64,000 bases of DNA from Paraburkholderia mimosarum LMG 23256 = NBRC 106338 (GTDB lineage: Bacteria > Pseudomonadota > Gammaproteobacteria > Burkholderiales > Burkholderiaceae): contig NZ_BBJJ01000013.1 of NCBI RefSeq assembly GCF_000739815.1, positions 62,001 to 126,000 on the forward strand, written 5' to 3'. Below are positions 46,541 to 54,138 of this stretch, piece by piece. The translations under genes were made by a program, and so were the position numbers. Within the stretch, counting starts at the first letter, position 1, and the number at the start of each line of letters is the position of its first letter. The notes beneath the pieces were generated by a model that had not been told where the DNA came from, made no database searches, and saw only the letters and a program-made list of their open reading frames with translations.

Positions 46541-46568
46541 TGCGTGCCCGCAAGCGTACGGGCACGCA
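46541..46568 (+). terminator. GC-rich hairpin downstream of chemoreceptor gene
   Basis: A perfect 10-bp stem, TGCGTGCCCG/CGGGCACGCA, has an 8-nt loop. There is no T-run, so it is only a possible terminator, about 145 nt after the chemoreceptor stop. Confidence 0.4.
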
Positions 46569-46644
46569 TCGACGCTCTGCACACTCTCACGAAACGTTCG
46601 CATGTGCCGCCATCAGAGCCGCCTGAATTAACGCTGTAAACGTG

Positions 46645-46664
46645 AAATCATTAAATAATGATTT
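46645..46664. promoter_or_regulatory. 20-bp AT palindrome
   Basis: AAATCATTA-AA-TAATGATTT is a perfect 9-2-9 palindrome in a GC-rich genome. It may be an operator. The ATAATGATT core partly resembles Fur half-sites, but it does not match the 19-bp Fur consensus well. Confidence 0.4.
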
Positions 46665-47030
46665 TGTAATTAATGGATATTTGCACCATTACGATGATCG
46701 ACCGGGAAGCGCTTGAACCACGTTGGTGCCGGCATTCTCAATAAGAGAGCGAATACCTAAACATGATATTGCTCCATCAAAAAAAGTTTTCTCACCGGCA
46801 TTTTTTTTTGCTATCTTCGATCCGCTTCAACAAAACTGACACATAGATCTGGCGGTCCGAGACCCCTGATGGCGTCCAGGCGGAAGGCAAATGACGGATA
46901 GTCGGCCGTGCTGATGGCGACGTGAAATGTATTGAGTTAGTACAACTATCGATTATAGATAAGCAAAGAAGCATTGCGGATTCATGAGCGGCCAGGAATT
47001 GCCGTGTGGGCTACTTTTTGTAATTCGTAG

Positions 47031-47048
47031 TGCGAATGTAATTTCGCA
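47031..47048. promoter_or_regulatory. Dyad TGCGAA-N6-TTCGCA before tonB
   Basis: This is a perfect 6-bp inverted repeat with a 6-nt spacer, about 100 nt before the tonB start codon. It is a candidate operator for the tonB-exb operon. Confidence 0.45.
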
Positions 47049-47146
47049 TAAAGTCGGTTTCTGTCACGAGCGACTTGTGGTCATGGCGTGACGAGGGTTT
47101 TCTGCGGCAGGATTGGGCGTACTGCGCCGAGGGAGCGAAGGTGGTG

Positions 47147-47854
47147 ATGAAAGTGCAAGTGGAAGCGCCAGTTCAAGGCGCGCGGTCGGGCGGAGCAGGC
47201 CGCCCGCGCGAATTCGGGCGTACGCAGCAGAATCCTGTGCGCCGCTACGGCGGAATTGGCGCAGTAATCGTTTTGCACATCGTGCTCATCTACGCGTTGG
47301 TCAATGGTCTTGCGAACAAGGTCGTGCAGGTCATCCAGCATCCGATCGAAACGAAGATCATTAAGCCCGTCGCACCGCCGCCGCCGCCCCCGCTGCCTAC
47401 CGTGCAACTGCCGCCGCCGAAGTTCGCGCCGCCGCCGCCGCCTTTCGTGCCGCCTCCCGAAGTGCCGGTGCAGGCGCCGCCGCAGCAAGCGATCGCGCAT
47501 ACGGCCGCACCTGTGGTGAGCGCGCCTGTCACCGCGCCGCCCGCACCGCCTGCGCCGCCCGCACCCGCGCAGAAGCCGGTGAGCCACGAAGTGGGCGTCG
47601 TGTGTCCCAACTCGGATGAGATCCGTTCGTCGATCCGCTATCCGAAGGAGGCACAGGACAACGGCGTGACCGGCGACGTGCTCATTGAATTCGTGGTGGA
47701 TCCGCAAGGTCACGTTACGAACGAGCGAGTGGCGCAGTCGGCCAACGACGACAGCCTCGATGCCGCTGCATTCAACGCGGTCAAGAAGTTCAACTGTATT
47801 TCGCAAGGCCAGCCGGTACGCGTTCAGGTTCCGTTCTCGTTCAGTCTCAACTGA
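47147..47854 (+). CDS. tonB: TonB-family energy transducer
   Basis: The protein has 235 residues. A single N-terminal transmembrane helix (AVIVLHIVLIYALVNGLA) is followed by a proline-rich spacer (about 75-160, with VAPPPPPPLPTVQLPPPKF) and a C-terminal TonB domain (SIRYPKEAQDNGVTGDVLIEFVVDPQGHV). It couples the proton motive force to outer-membrane receptors. ATG at 47147 has GGGAG upstream; an in-frame GTG at 47075 is less likely. It leads tonB-exbB-exbD-exbD-TPR, next to a TonB-dependent receptor, so it probably serves that receptor. Confidence 0.93.
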   Translation: MKVQVEAPVQGARSGGAGRPREFGRTQQNPVRRYGGIGAVIVLHIVLIYALVNGLANKVVQVIQHPIETKIIKPVAPPPPPPLPTVQLPPPKFAPPPPPFVPPPEVPVQAPPQQAIAHTAAPVVSAPVTAPPAPPAPPAPAQKPVSHEVGVVCPNSDEIRSSIRYPKEAQDNGVTGDVLIEFVVDPQGHVTNERVAQSANDDSLDAAAFNAVKKFNCISQGQPVRVQVPFSFSLN

Positions 47855-47928
47855 CGCCGGACTGCAGTCATCGGGTGGCGAGTCAATACCCGGATTTTTA
47901 GTTGTTCAACGGATGATTTGGAGCAGGC

Positions 47929-48840
47929 ATGAAAAAGCGTTCCTACGCCGCACTCGCGGCAAGCATGTTGATCGCCGTAGCCACGGTCGATACCTTTGTC
48001 GCCCCGCGGCTTGCCAACGCGCAGGCTAGCGCCCCCGTGGCCGCTGCGTCGGCGCCCGCCACTGCGGCCGTCGCCGCGCCGGCACCGGCTGCGAGCGCGG
48101 ACCAGCCGGCGCCGCCCCCGGCACCTGCCACCTCGGAGACGGTCACGAACCCGTACGGTCTCGGCGCGCTCTGGAAGAACGGCGACTTCGTCGCGCGCTT
48201 CGTGCTGTTGCTGCTCGTGGTGATGTCGATGGGCAGCTGGTACATCATGATCACCAAGTTCTTCGAGCAGTTCCGCGCCAACCGCCGTGCGAAGAGCGCC
48301 GACGAGCAGCTCTGGAGCGCGCCGTCGCTCGCTGAAGGCGCAAAGCAGCTCGAGGAGTCCTCGCCGTTCCGTTTCATCGCGGAAACCGCGATCGAGGCCG
48401 GCGAGCATCACGACGAAGCGCTGCTCGAAGCCGTCGACCGCAACACGTGGATCGACGTTTCGGTCGAGCGCGCGATCACCAACGTGTCCAACCGCCTGCA
48501 GGACGGTCTGGCCTTCCTCGGCACCGTGGGCTCGACCGCGCCGTTCGTCGGCCTGTTCGGTACGGTGTGGGGCATCTATCACGCGCTGACCGCCATCGGC
48601 ATTGCAGGTCAGGCTTCGATCGACAAGGTCGCGGGCCCCGTCGGTGAGGCGCTCATCATGACCGCCATCGGTCTGGGCGTGGCTGTGCCGGCGGTGCTCG
48701 GCTACAACTTCCTCGTGCGACGCAACAAGGCGGTGATGGAGCGTGTCCGCGGCTTCGGCGCGCAACTGCATACGGTGCTGCTGGCTGGCGGCAAGCGCGT
48801 CGCGCGCAGCGCGCCGCGCGCCGCCGTCATGGCCGACTGA
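47929..48840 (+). CDS. exbB: ExbB/TolQ/MotA-family proton channel protein
   Basis: The protein has 303 residues. The core has three transmembrane helices (about 87-107; 195-220 in TVGSTAPFVGLFGTVWGIYHAL; 245-265) typical of ExbB. It carries an N-terminal signal-like segment and an alanine/proline-rich extension (residues about 1-75, ending before NPYGLGALWKNGDFVARF), as seen in some proteobacterial ExbB proteins with periplasmic extensions. With the two ExbD proteins it forms the motor driving TonB. It lies about 75 nt after tonB. Confidence 0.93.
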   Translation: MKKRSYAALAASMLIAVATVDTFVAPRLANAQASAPVAAASAPATAAVAAPAPAASADQPAPPPAPATSETVTNPYGLGALWKNGDFVARFVLLLLVVMSMGSWYIMITKFFEQFRANRRAKSADEQLWSAPSLAEGAKQLEESSPFRFIAETAIEAGEHHDEALLEAVDRNTWIDVSVERAITNVSNRLQDGLAFLGTVGSTAPFVGLFGTVWGIYHALTAIGIAGQASIDKVAGPVGEALIMTAIGLGVAVPAVLGYNFLVRRNKAVMERVRGFGAQLHTVLLAGGKRVARSAPRAAVMAD

Positions 48841-48850
48841 GGAGCACGCC

Positions 48851-49273
48851 ATGGCCATGAGCGTGGGAGGCGAGGGCGACGACGAGGTCATCTCGGCGAT
48901 CAACACGACGCCGCTCGTCGATGTGATGCTGGTGTTGCTGATCATCTTTCTGATCACGATTCCGGTGGTGACGCATACGGTGCAGCTCCAGTTGCCGAAG
49001 CAGACGGTCACGCCGCTGCAGACGCAGCCGAAGAGCATCGAGATCGCGGTGAATCGCGATGGTGACTTCTTCTGGTACGAGCAACACGTCGATGCACCGA
49101 CGCTGCTGGCACGTCTGAAGACAGCGTCCGTCCAGACGCCGCAGCCGGAAGTGCATATCCGCGGCGACCAGGCGACGCGCTATGAGGCCATCGGGCGCGT
49201 GATCACTTCGTGCGAGCGGGCGGGAATCGCGAAAGTGTCATTCATTACGGAGCCGCCGGCGCGCGGCGGTTAA
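48851..49273 (+). CDS. exbD: ExbD/TolR-family protein 1
   Basis: The protein has 140 residues. The N-terminal segment EVISAINTTPLVDVMLVLLIIFLITIPVV contains the transmembrane helix with the proton-carrying aspartate (PLVDVML); a periplasmic TolR-like domain follows. GAGGAG precedes the start. It is 10 nt after exbB and 9 nt before the second exbD. Confidence 0.93.
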   Translation: MAMSVGGEGDDEVISAINTTPLVDVMLVLLIIFLITIPVVTHTVQLQLPKQTVTPLQTQPKSIEIAVNRDGDFFWYEQHVDAPTLLARLKTASVQTPQPEVHIRGDQATRYEAIGRVITSCERAGIAKVSFITEPPARGG

Positions 49274-49282
49274 GGGGCGGTT

Positions 49283-49714
49283 ATGGGCATGAACGTATCG
49301 TCGGGCGGCGGCAGCAGCGAACCCGAAGTGATGGTGGACATCAACACCACGCCGCTGATCGACGTGATGCTGGTGTTGCTGATCATGCTGATCATCACCA
49401 TTCCGATCCAGATGCACGCGGTGAAGATGAACCTGCCGGTGGGCAATCCGCCGCCGCCGGCCGTGCAGCCGCAGGTGGTGCAGATCGACATCGACTTCGA
49501 CGGCACCCTGACCTGGAACGGCACCCCGGTGCCCGATCAGGCGACGCTGGAGCGCAAGTTCGCGCAGGTCGCGGCCGAACCGGAGCAGGCGGAGATTCAC
49601 CTGCGTCCGAACCGGCTGGCGCCGTACAAGGACGTGGCGGAAGTGATGGCGGCGGCGCAGCGCGAAGGCGCGACAAAGATCGGCTTGATCGGCAACGAAC
49701 AGTACATGCAGTGA
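49283..49714 (+). CDS. ExbD/TolR-family protein 2
   Basis: The protein has 143 residues and is paralogous to the preceding gene: VDINTTPLIDVMLVLLIMLIITIPIQ holds the membrane helix and the proton-carrying aspartate. The periplasmic part differs from ExbD 1 (IDIDFDGTLTWNGTPVPDQ). Doubled exbD genes are known in Xanthomonas tonB loci, where the second is needed only for certain substrates. A short gap separates it from the TPR gene. Confidence 0.93.
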   Translation: MGMNVSSGGGSSEPEVMVDINTTPLIDVMLVLLIMLIITIPIQMHAVKMNLPVGNPPPPAVQPQVVQIDIDFDGTLTWNGTPVPDQATLERKFAQVAAEPEQAEIHLRPNRLAPYKDVAEVMAAAQREGATKIGLIGNEQYMQ

Positions 49715-49728
49715 GGCATTCGAGAGCC

Positions 49729-50934
49729 ATGAGCATTCCCTATCGATTCAGGCAGGCGGCGCTTGCGCTCGCAGTGAGCGGCTTGTCGACGCTAAGCATG
49801 GTTCCGACAGCGGCGCGGGCCGCCGACACGCTGCGTCCCGATGTGGCGAAGCCGCTGAACGACGCGCAGAACCTGTACCGCGCGCACCACTACGAGGACG
49901 CGCTCAACAAGATTGCGCAGGCCGCGGCCGTACCTAACAAGTCGCCGTACGAAACGTACATGGTCGAAGAGATGCGCGGCGCAGCGGCCATGGCGGCGGG
50001 CCAGAACGGCGTGGCTGCCCAGGCGTACGAATCGCTGCTCGCGAACGGGCAGCTCAAGGGCGAGGACGCACAGCGCACCACGGCGGCGCTCGCGGGCATC
50101 TACTTCCAGCAGAAGAACTATGCCCAGGCGATCAAGGTCGCGCAGCGCTACCAAAAGGCGGGCGGCAGCGACTCGCAGATGGCCACGCTGCTGATCGAGT
50201 CGTACTATCTCTCGGGCGACTACGCCAGCACGACGCGCCTGCTCAATGCGAGCGTCGAAGCCCAGGTACGCAGCGGCCATGCGCCGGACGAGGCGCAACT
50301 GCAACTGCTAGGCACCTGCGCTCAGCATGCGAACGACCAGGAAGCTTATCGCGGCGCGCTCGAAAAGCTCGTGGCTTATCACCCGAAGCAGTCGTACTGG
50401 GATGACCTGCTGCACGCGATTCGCAGCAAGCCCGGCTATCTCGGCGCACTCGATCTGGACGCGTATCGCCTGCGTCGCGCGACGGGTTCGCTCACGAGCG
50501 CCGACGACTACATGGAGATGACGCAACTGGCGATCGTTGCGGGCTCCACGGCCGAAGGCAAGCAGATCATCGATCAGGGTTTCGCCTCCGGCGTGCTCGG
50601 CCGCGATGCCGGGGCCGATCGCGAACGTCGCCTGCAGGCACTGGCCGCGAAGCGCGCCAATGCCGCGCCCGACCCGGCCAATCCCGTCGCACCGTTCGAT
50701 GCGGCGTTCAATCAGGTGTATGCGGGGCAGGCGAAGCAAGGTCTCGCGACCATGGAATCGCTCATAGCGAAGGGTGGCCTCGATCACCAGGATTTGGCAC
50801 GACTGCGCCTTGGCGAGGCTTACTTTGCCTCGGGGCAGAAAGCGCGAGCCGTGCAGGCTTTCAAGGCGGTGCAAGGCAACGATGGCAGCGCTGATCTGGC
50901 GCAGCTCTGGGTGGTGGTGGCGTCGAAGCCGTGA
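49729..50934 (+). CDS. Periplasmic TPR-repeat protein
   Basis: The protein has 401 residues with a Sec signal (ALAVSGLSTLSMVPTAARA). It is helical with several TPR-like repeats, including NDAQNLYRAHHYEDALNKIAQA, TAALAGIYFQQKNYAQAIKVAQRY and LRLGEAYFASGQKARAVQAFKAV. It probably acts as a periplasmic scaffold for the TonB complex or receptor. The start has only a weak AGAG upstream. It lies 14 nt after exbD 2 and closes the tonB operon. Confidence 0.85.
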   Translation: MSIPYRFRQAALALAVSGLSTLSMVPTAARAADTLRPDVAKPLNDAQNLYRAHHYEDALNKIAQAAAVPNKSPYETYMVEEMRGAAAMAAGQNGVAAQAYESLLANGQLKGEDAQRTTAALAGIYFQQKNYAQAIKVAQRYQKAGGSDSQMATLLIESYYLSGDYASTTRLLNASVEAQVRSGHAPDEAQLQLLGTCAQHANDQEAYRGALEKLVAYHPKQSYWDDLLHAIRSKPGYLGALDLDAYRLRRATGSLTSADDYMEMTQLAIVAGSTAEGKQIIDQGFASGVLGRDAGADRERRLQALAAKRANAAPDPANPVAPFDAAFNQVYAGQAKQGLATMESLIAKGGLDHQDLARLRLGEAYFASGQKARAVQAFKAVQGNDGSADLAQLWVVVASKP

Positions 50935-50992
50935 GCGCGTGAGTGAACCTCGAAAACGCGTAAAAGTTCGACAGGTGCTTAGGTATGCGTAT

Positions 50993-51125
50993 TAAAAAGT
51001 GGCGCGGTCTGGCTCGACAGAGGTGGATGTAACGGAAGTGAAGCAGCATGAAGTTGTGGGGGCAAGTGGTCGGCTGTAAATGGAATAGCCCTGGGGAGGG
51101 CGAATCCAGGTAAAAAAGTGGCGCG
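50993..51125 (+). repeat. Two direct repeats TAAAAA(A)GTGGCGCG
   Basis: TAAAAAGTGGCGCG at 50993-51006 recurs as TAAAAAAGTGGCGCG at 51111-51125, 118 bp apart, and both are followed shortly by CGACAG. They lie in the 284-nt gap between the TPR gene and the receptor gene. They may be paired regulatory sites of the receptor. A 15-codon frame (50985-51032, MRIKKWRGLARQRWM) runs through the first; its status is unknown. Confidence 0.5.
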
Positions 51126-51218
51126 ATGCGACAGCGTCGTCAAATCTAATGCGGGGGTTCACGAGACCTTGCTTCGCATAACGAAGTAGACGTGACCGAC
51201 GAGAGAGAAGGGGAAACT

Positions 51219-53975
51219 GTGAAACAAAGAGCATTGGCGGTTGCCATTCGAAGAATAATCTGGGCGGAACTGGCGTTTTCAGCGGCGTTTGCGGTACCGG
51301 CGTTCGCGCAGAGCCAGCCCGTGACCAACGGCGGCGCGGCGATCGCAGCGGATAATGCAACGGCGCCAGCGTCCGCGCAGCAGTCGGGCGCGAGCGCGCA
51401 GACGGGTGCGGACAGCACGGGCGGCGCAGCCGCCACGACGGGTGACAAAGCCACCGTCAAGCAGCTGAAGAAGTTCGAAGTGACCGGTTCGCTGATCCGG
51501 CAATCGGACAAGACGGGCTTCCAGCAGGTGCAAACGATCACCACGAAAGACATTCAGAATAGCGGCGCGACGACCGTGGCCGACTATCTGCGCACAGTCT
51601 CGGCCAACTCCGCCAATAGCTGGAGCGAAGGCCAGGCGGGCAACTTCGCAGCCGGCGCGGCGGGTATCGCGCTGCGCGGCTTGAGCGAGAAGTACACCCT
51701 CGTGCTCGTCGACGGTCAGCGCGTTGCGCCGTTCGCCTTCTATTCGAACAGCACCGACAGCTTCTTCGACCTCAATACCATCCCGCTCAACGCCATCGAT
51801 CGTATCGAGATCGTGAAAACCGGCGCCGTCTCGCAGTACGGCTCGGACGCCATTGCGGGCGTGGTCAACATCATCACGAAGCATGATTTCCGCGGCCTTC
51901 AACTCGACGGCAGCTACGGCAGTTCGGTGAGCGACGGTGGCGGCAACGGCACCACGAAGTTCGGCGTTCTGGCGGGCTTCGGCGACCTCAATGCGGACCG
52001 CTTCAACGTCACGGCATCGGCGAGCGTCTATCACTCGGCGGGCTCGACGCTGGCCGACCGCGATTCCACGGCGGCGCAGGACTTCACGAACAAGCCGGGC
52101 GGCCTCTCGCTGCTCGCGCCGTCCTATTGGCAAACGGGGCCCAACACCGCACAGGCGTTGAGCGGGTGCCCATACGGCGGCTCCGTCCATCCGGCCGGCA
52201 GCAATTTCCTGGGCGCGGCTGCTGGGCTGGGCGGCACGGTGTGCGCGTTCAACACCGCCAACGGCATGTCGATCGCGCCGGAGACGACGCGCGCGAGCGC
52301 AAAGGTCCACGCCGACTTCAAAGTCGACGACACGACCACTGCCTTTGCCGATCTGTGGGAAAGCTACACCCAGACGACCACGAACGACGGTCTCTGGAAC
52401 AACATCGTCGGCAGCCCGCAAACCCCGACGCTCACCTATACTCCGGGCGTCGGTCTGACGCCGTTCAACAACGTCGTTCCCGCAAGCAACCCGTACAATC
52501 CGTATGGCGTGGACACGCCGCTCACCTATTCGTTCCCGCGTACCGTGGCAGAAGAGACGTACGCGAACTTCTGGCGGGCGTCCACGGGCATTCGCGGTTC
52601 GTTCACGGTGCCGAAGTATGGGGACTGGGACTGGTCGACTGCTTATAGCCACTCGCAGAGCAACGTTTCGAACACCTACACGAACCAGCTCAATGCTGCG
52701 ACGCTCAATAACATCTACCAGAACGGCACGTTCAACTTCGCCAATCCGTCGTCGACGCCGAACGGCCTGAACGGCCTGTACATGGATGCGAACAACCAGG
52801 GCATCTCGAAGCTCGATACGGTTGACGCAACGCTGGCCACGCCGAATCTGTACCATCTGCCAACGGGCGATATCGGTGTCGGCTTCGGCGCCCAGTTCCT
52901 GCACCAGAGCGAAGTCATCAACCCGGGCGCGGAGTTTTCCCAGGGCCTCGTGGCGAACCCGATGCTGCAGACCGTCAACGGCCAGCGCAACGTCGCGGCG
53001 GTGTACTACCAGATCGACGTGCCCATCATCCACAACCTGACGTTCAGTCAGTCGGGCCGGTACGACCACTACAGCGACTTCGGGGGTGCGTTCTCGCCGC
53101 GCTTCGCCCTGCGCTATCAGCCCGTCAAGGAGCTGACGATGTACGGCTCGTATAACCGCGGCTTCCGCGCGCCGACGTTCGTCGAGAACAGCACCTCGCA
53201 GACGCTCGGTATCCAGCAGTCGGCCACCGGCACGGTCACCACGATCACCGAGGGCAATCCGAACCTGCAGCCGGAACGCACGCGCAACATCAACCTCGGC
53301 TTCCAGACGTCGCCGACGCGCACGACCGATTTCGGCTTCGACTGGTACAAGATCCGTGTCGATCACGTCATCGGCGAGGCGGCTTCGCCGTCGCAGGTCG
53401 TGACGAATGCGCAAGGTCAGGTGGTTTATGAAGTGTTCCCGTACGAGAACCTCGGCTACCTCGACACGAACGGCTTCGAAGGCACCTTCCGCCAGGCGTT
53501 ACCGACGAAGGCGGGCACGTTCACGCTGACGGCCGACTGGGCGTACGTGAAGGACTTCACGCTCGGACAGTCGACGGGTCCCATCAACGGTGCGGGCAAC
53601 AACTTCACGATCACGCAGCCGTTCGGCGGCAGCTTCCCGCGCTGGAAGGGCAATACGACGCTCGACTGGGCATACCACGGCTGGAATGCGGCGCTCACGT
53701 GGATGTTCACGGGCCCGTACGCGCAAACGCTTTCGGTGGCGGCGCCCACGCCGGTTGCCGACAAGGTAGGTTCGTATAGCCAGTTCAACCTGATGGTCAC
53801 CTACACGGGCATCAAGCACTGGACGATCTACGGCGGCATCAACAACATCTTCAACCGCACGCCTCCGTTCGATCCGATCTTTGCCAGCAGCGCGCTCGAC
53901 CAGACGGGCTACGACACGTCGCTGTACAACTATATCGGCCGTTTCGCGCAGATCGGAGCGACGTACAAGTTCTGA
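51219..53975 (+). CDS. TonB-dependent outer-membrane receptor
   Basis: The protein has about 918 residues. A long signal (IIWAELAFSAAFAVPAFAQ) and a low-complexity segment precede a TonB-box-like stretch (FEVTGSLIRQSD), the plug (GIALRGLSEKYTLVLVDGQRVAPF ... IDRIEIVKTGAVSQYGSDAIAGVVNIITK) and a 22-stranded barrel ending FAQIGATYKF. The GTG at 51219 is preferred (GAAGGGGA upstream) over one at 51192. There is no N-terminal signalling (STN) domain. Its place between tonB-exb and a YejABEF-type importer suggests that it imports a peptide or peptidic chelate. Confidence 0.93.
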   Translation: MKQRALAVAIRRIIWAELAFSAAFAVPAFAQSQPVTNGGAAIAADNATAPASAQQSGASAQTGADSTGGAAATTGDKATVKQLKKFEVTGSLIRQSDKTGFQQVQTITTKDIQNSGATTVADYLRTVSANSANSWSEGQAGNFAAGAAGIALRGLSEKYTLVLVDGQRVAPFAFYSNSTDSFFDLNTIPLNAIDRIEIVKTGAVSQYGSDAIAGVVNIITKHDFRGLQLDGSYGSSVSDGGGNGTTKFGVLAGFGDLNADRFNVTASASVYHSAGSTLADRDSTAAQDFTNKPGGLSLLAPSYWQTGPNTAQALSGCPYGGSVHPAGSNFLGAAAGLGGTVCAFNTANGMSIAPETTRASAKVHADFKVDDTTTAFADLWESYTQTTTNDGLWNNIVGSPQTPTLTYTPGVGLTPFNNVVPASNPYNPYGVDTPLTYSFPRTVAEETYANFWRASTGIRGSFTVPKYGDWDWSTAYSHSQSNVSNTYTNQLNAATLNNIYQNGTFNFANPSSTPNGLNGLYMDANNQGISKLDTVDATLATPNLYHLPTGDIGVGFGAQFLHQSEVINPGAEFSQGLVANPMLQTVNGQRNVAAVYYQIDVPIIHNLTFSQSGRYDHYSDFGGAFSPRFALRYQPVKELTMYGSYNRGFRAPTFVENSTSQTLGIQQSATGTVTTITEGNPNLQPERTRNINLGFQTSPTRTTDFGFDWYKIRVDHVIGEAASPSQVVTNAQGQVVYEVFPYENLGYLDTNGFEGTFRQALPTKAGTFTLTADWAYVKDFTLGQSTGPINGAGNNFTITQPFGGSFPRWKGNTTLDWAYHGWNAALTWMFTGPYAQTLSVAAPTPVADKVGSYSQFNLMVTYTGIKHWTIYGGINNIFNRTPPFDPIFASSALDQTGYDTSLYNYIGRFAQIGATYKF

Positions 53976-54005
53976 GCGATCGGTGCAACGTAGTGAGTAG
54001 TTGAT

Positions 54006-54033
54006 GAGGCAGGCGGCCAAGGCCGCCTGCCTC
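54006..54033 (+). terminator. Perfect 13-bp hairpin after receptor gene
   Basis: GAGGCAGGCGGCC/GGCCGCCTGCCTC form a perfect stem around AA, 30 nt after the receptor stop. It lacks a clear T-run (GAATGTTTCC follows), so it may be an attenuating or mRNA-protecting structure between receptor and importer genes. Confidence 0.6.
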
Positions 54034-54138
54034 GAATGTTTCCTGTAGTGGCGAGCGACGGCGGCAAACCCCTGCCACGTCGGACAAACGAACCGTGCAT
54101 CGGCCATACGCCGGTGTACGTCCTCATGCAGACAGACG

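Larger units (their letters stand above)
46398..47146. other. Long AT-rich intergenic region upstream of tonB
   Basis: About 750 nt without a supported gene, markedly AT-richer than the rest of the window (poly-A/T runs near 46777-46810). It contains a GC-rich hairpin (46541-46568), a 20-bp palindrome (46645-46664) and a dyad (47031-47048), and probably carries the promoter and operators of the tonB locus. Confidence 0.6.

Noticed and set aside
46645-46664. Fur box upstream of tonB
   Set aside because: The palindrome has a 9-2-9 layout and matches the 19-bp Fur consensus poorly, so it is listed only as an unassigned palindrome.
50993-51015. Sigma-54 promoter (TGGC..GC) in the TAAAAAGTGGCGCG repeat
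   Set aside because: The second GC element is off by one base in the first repeat and missing in the second.
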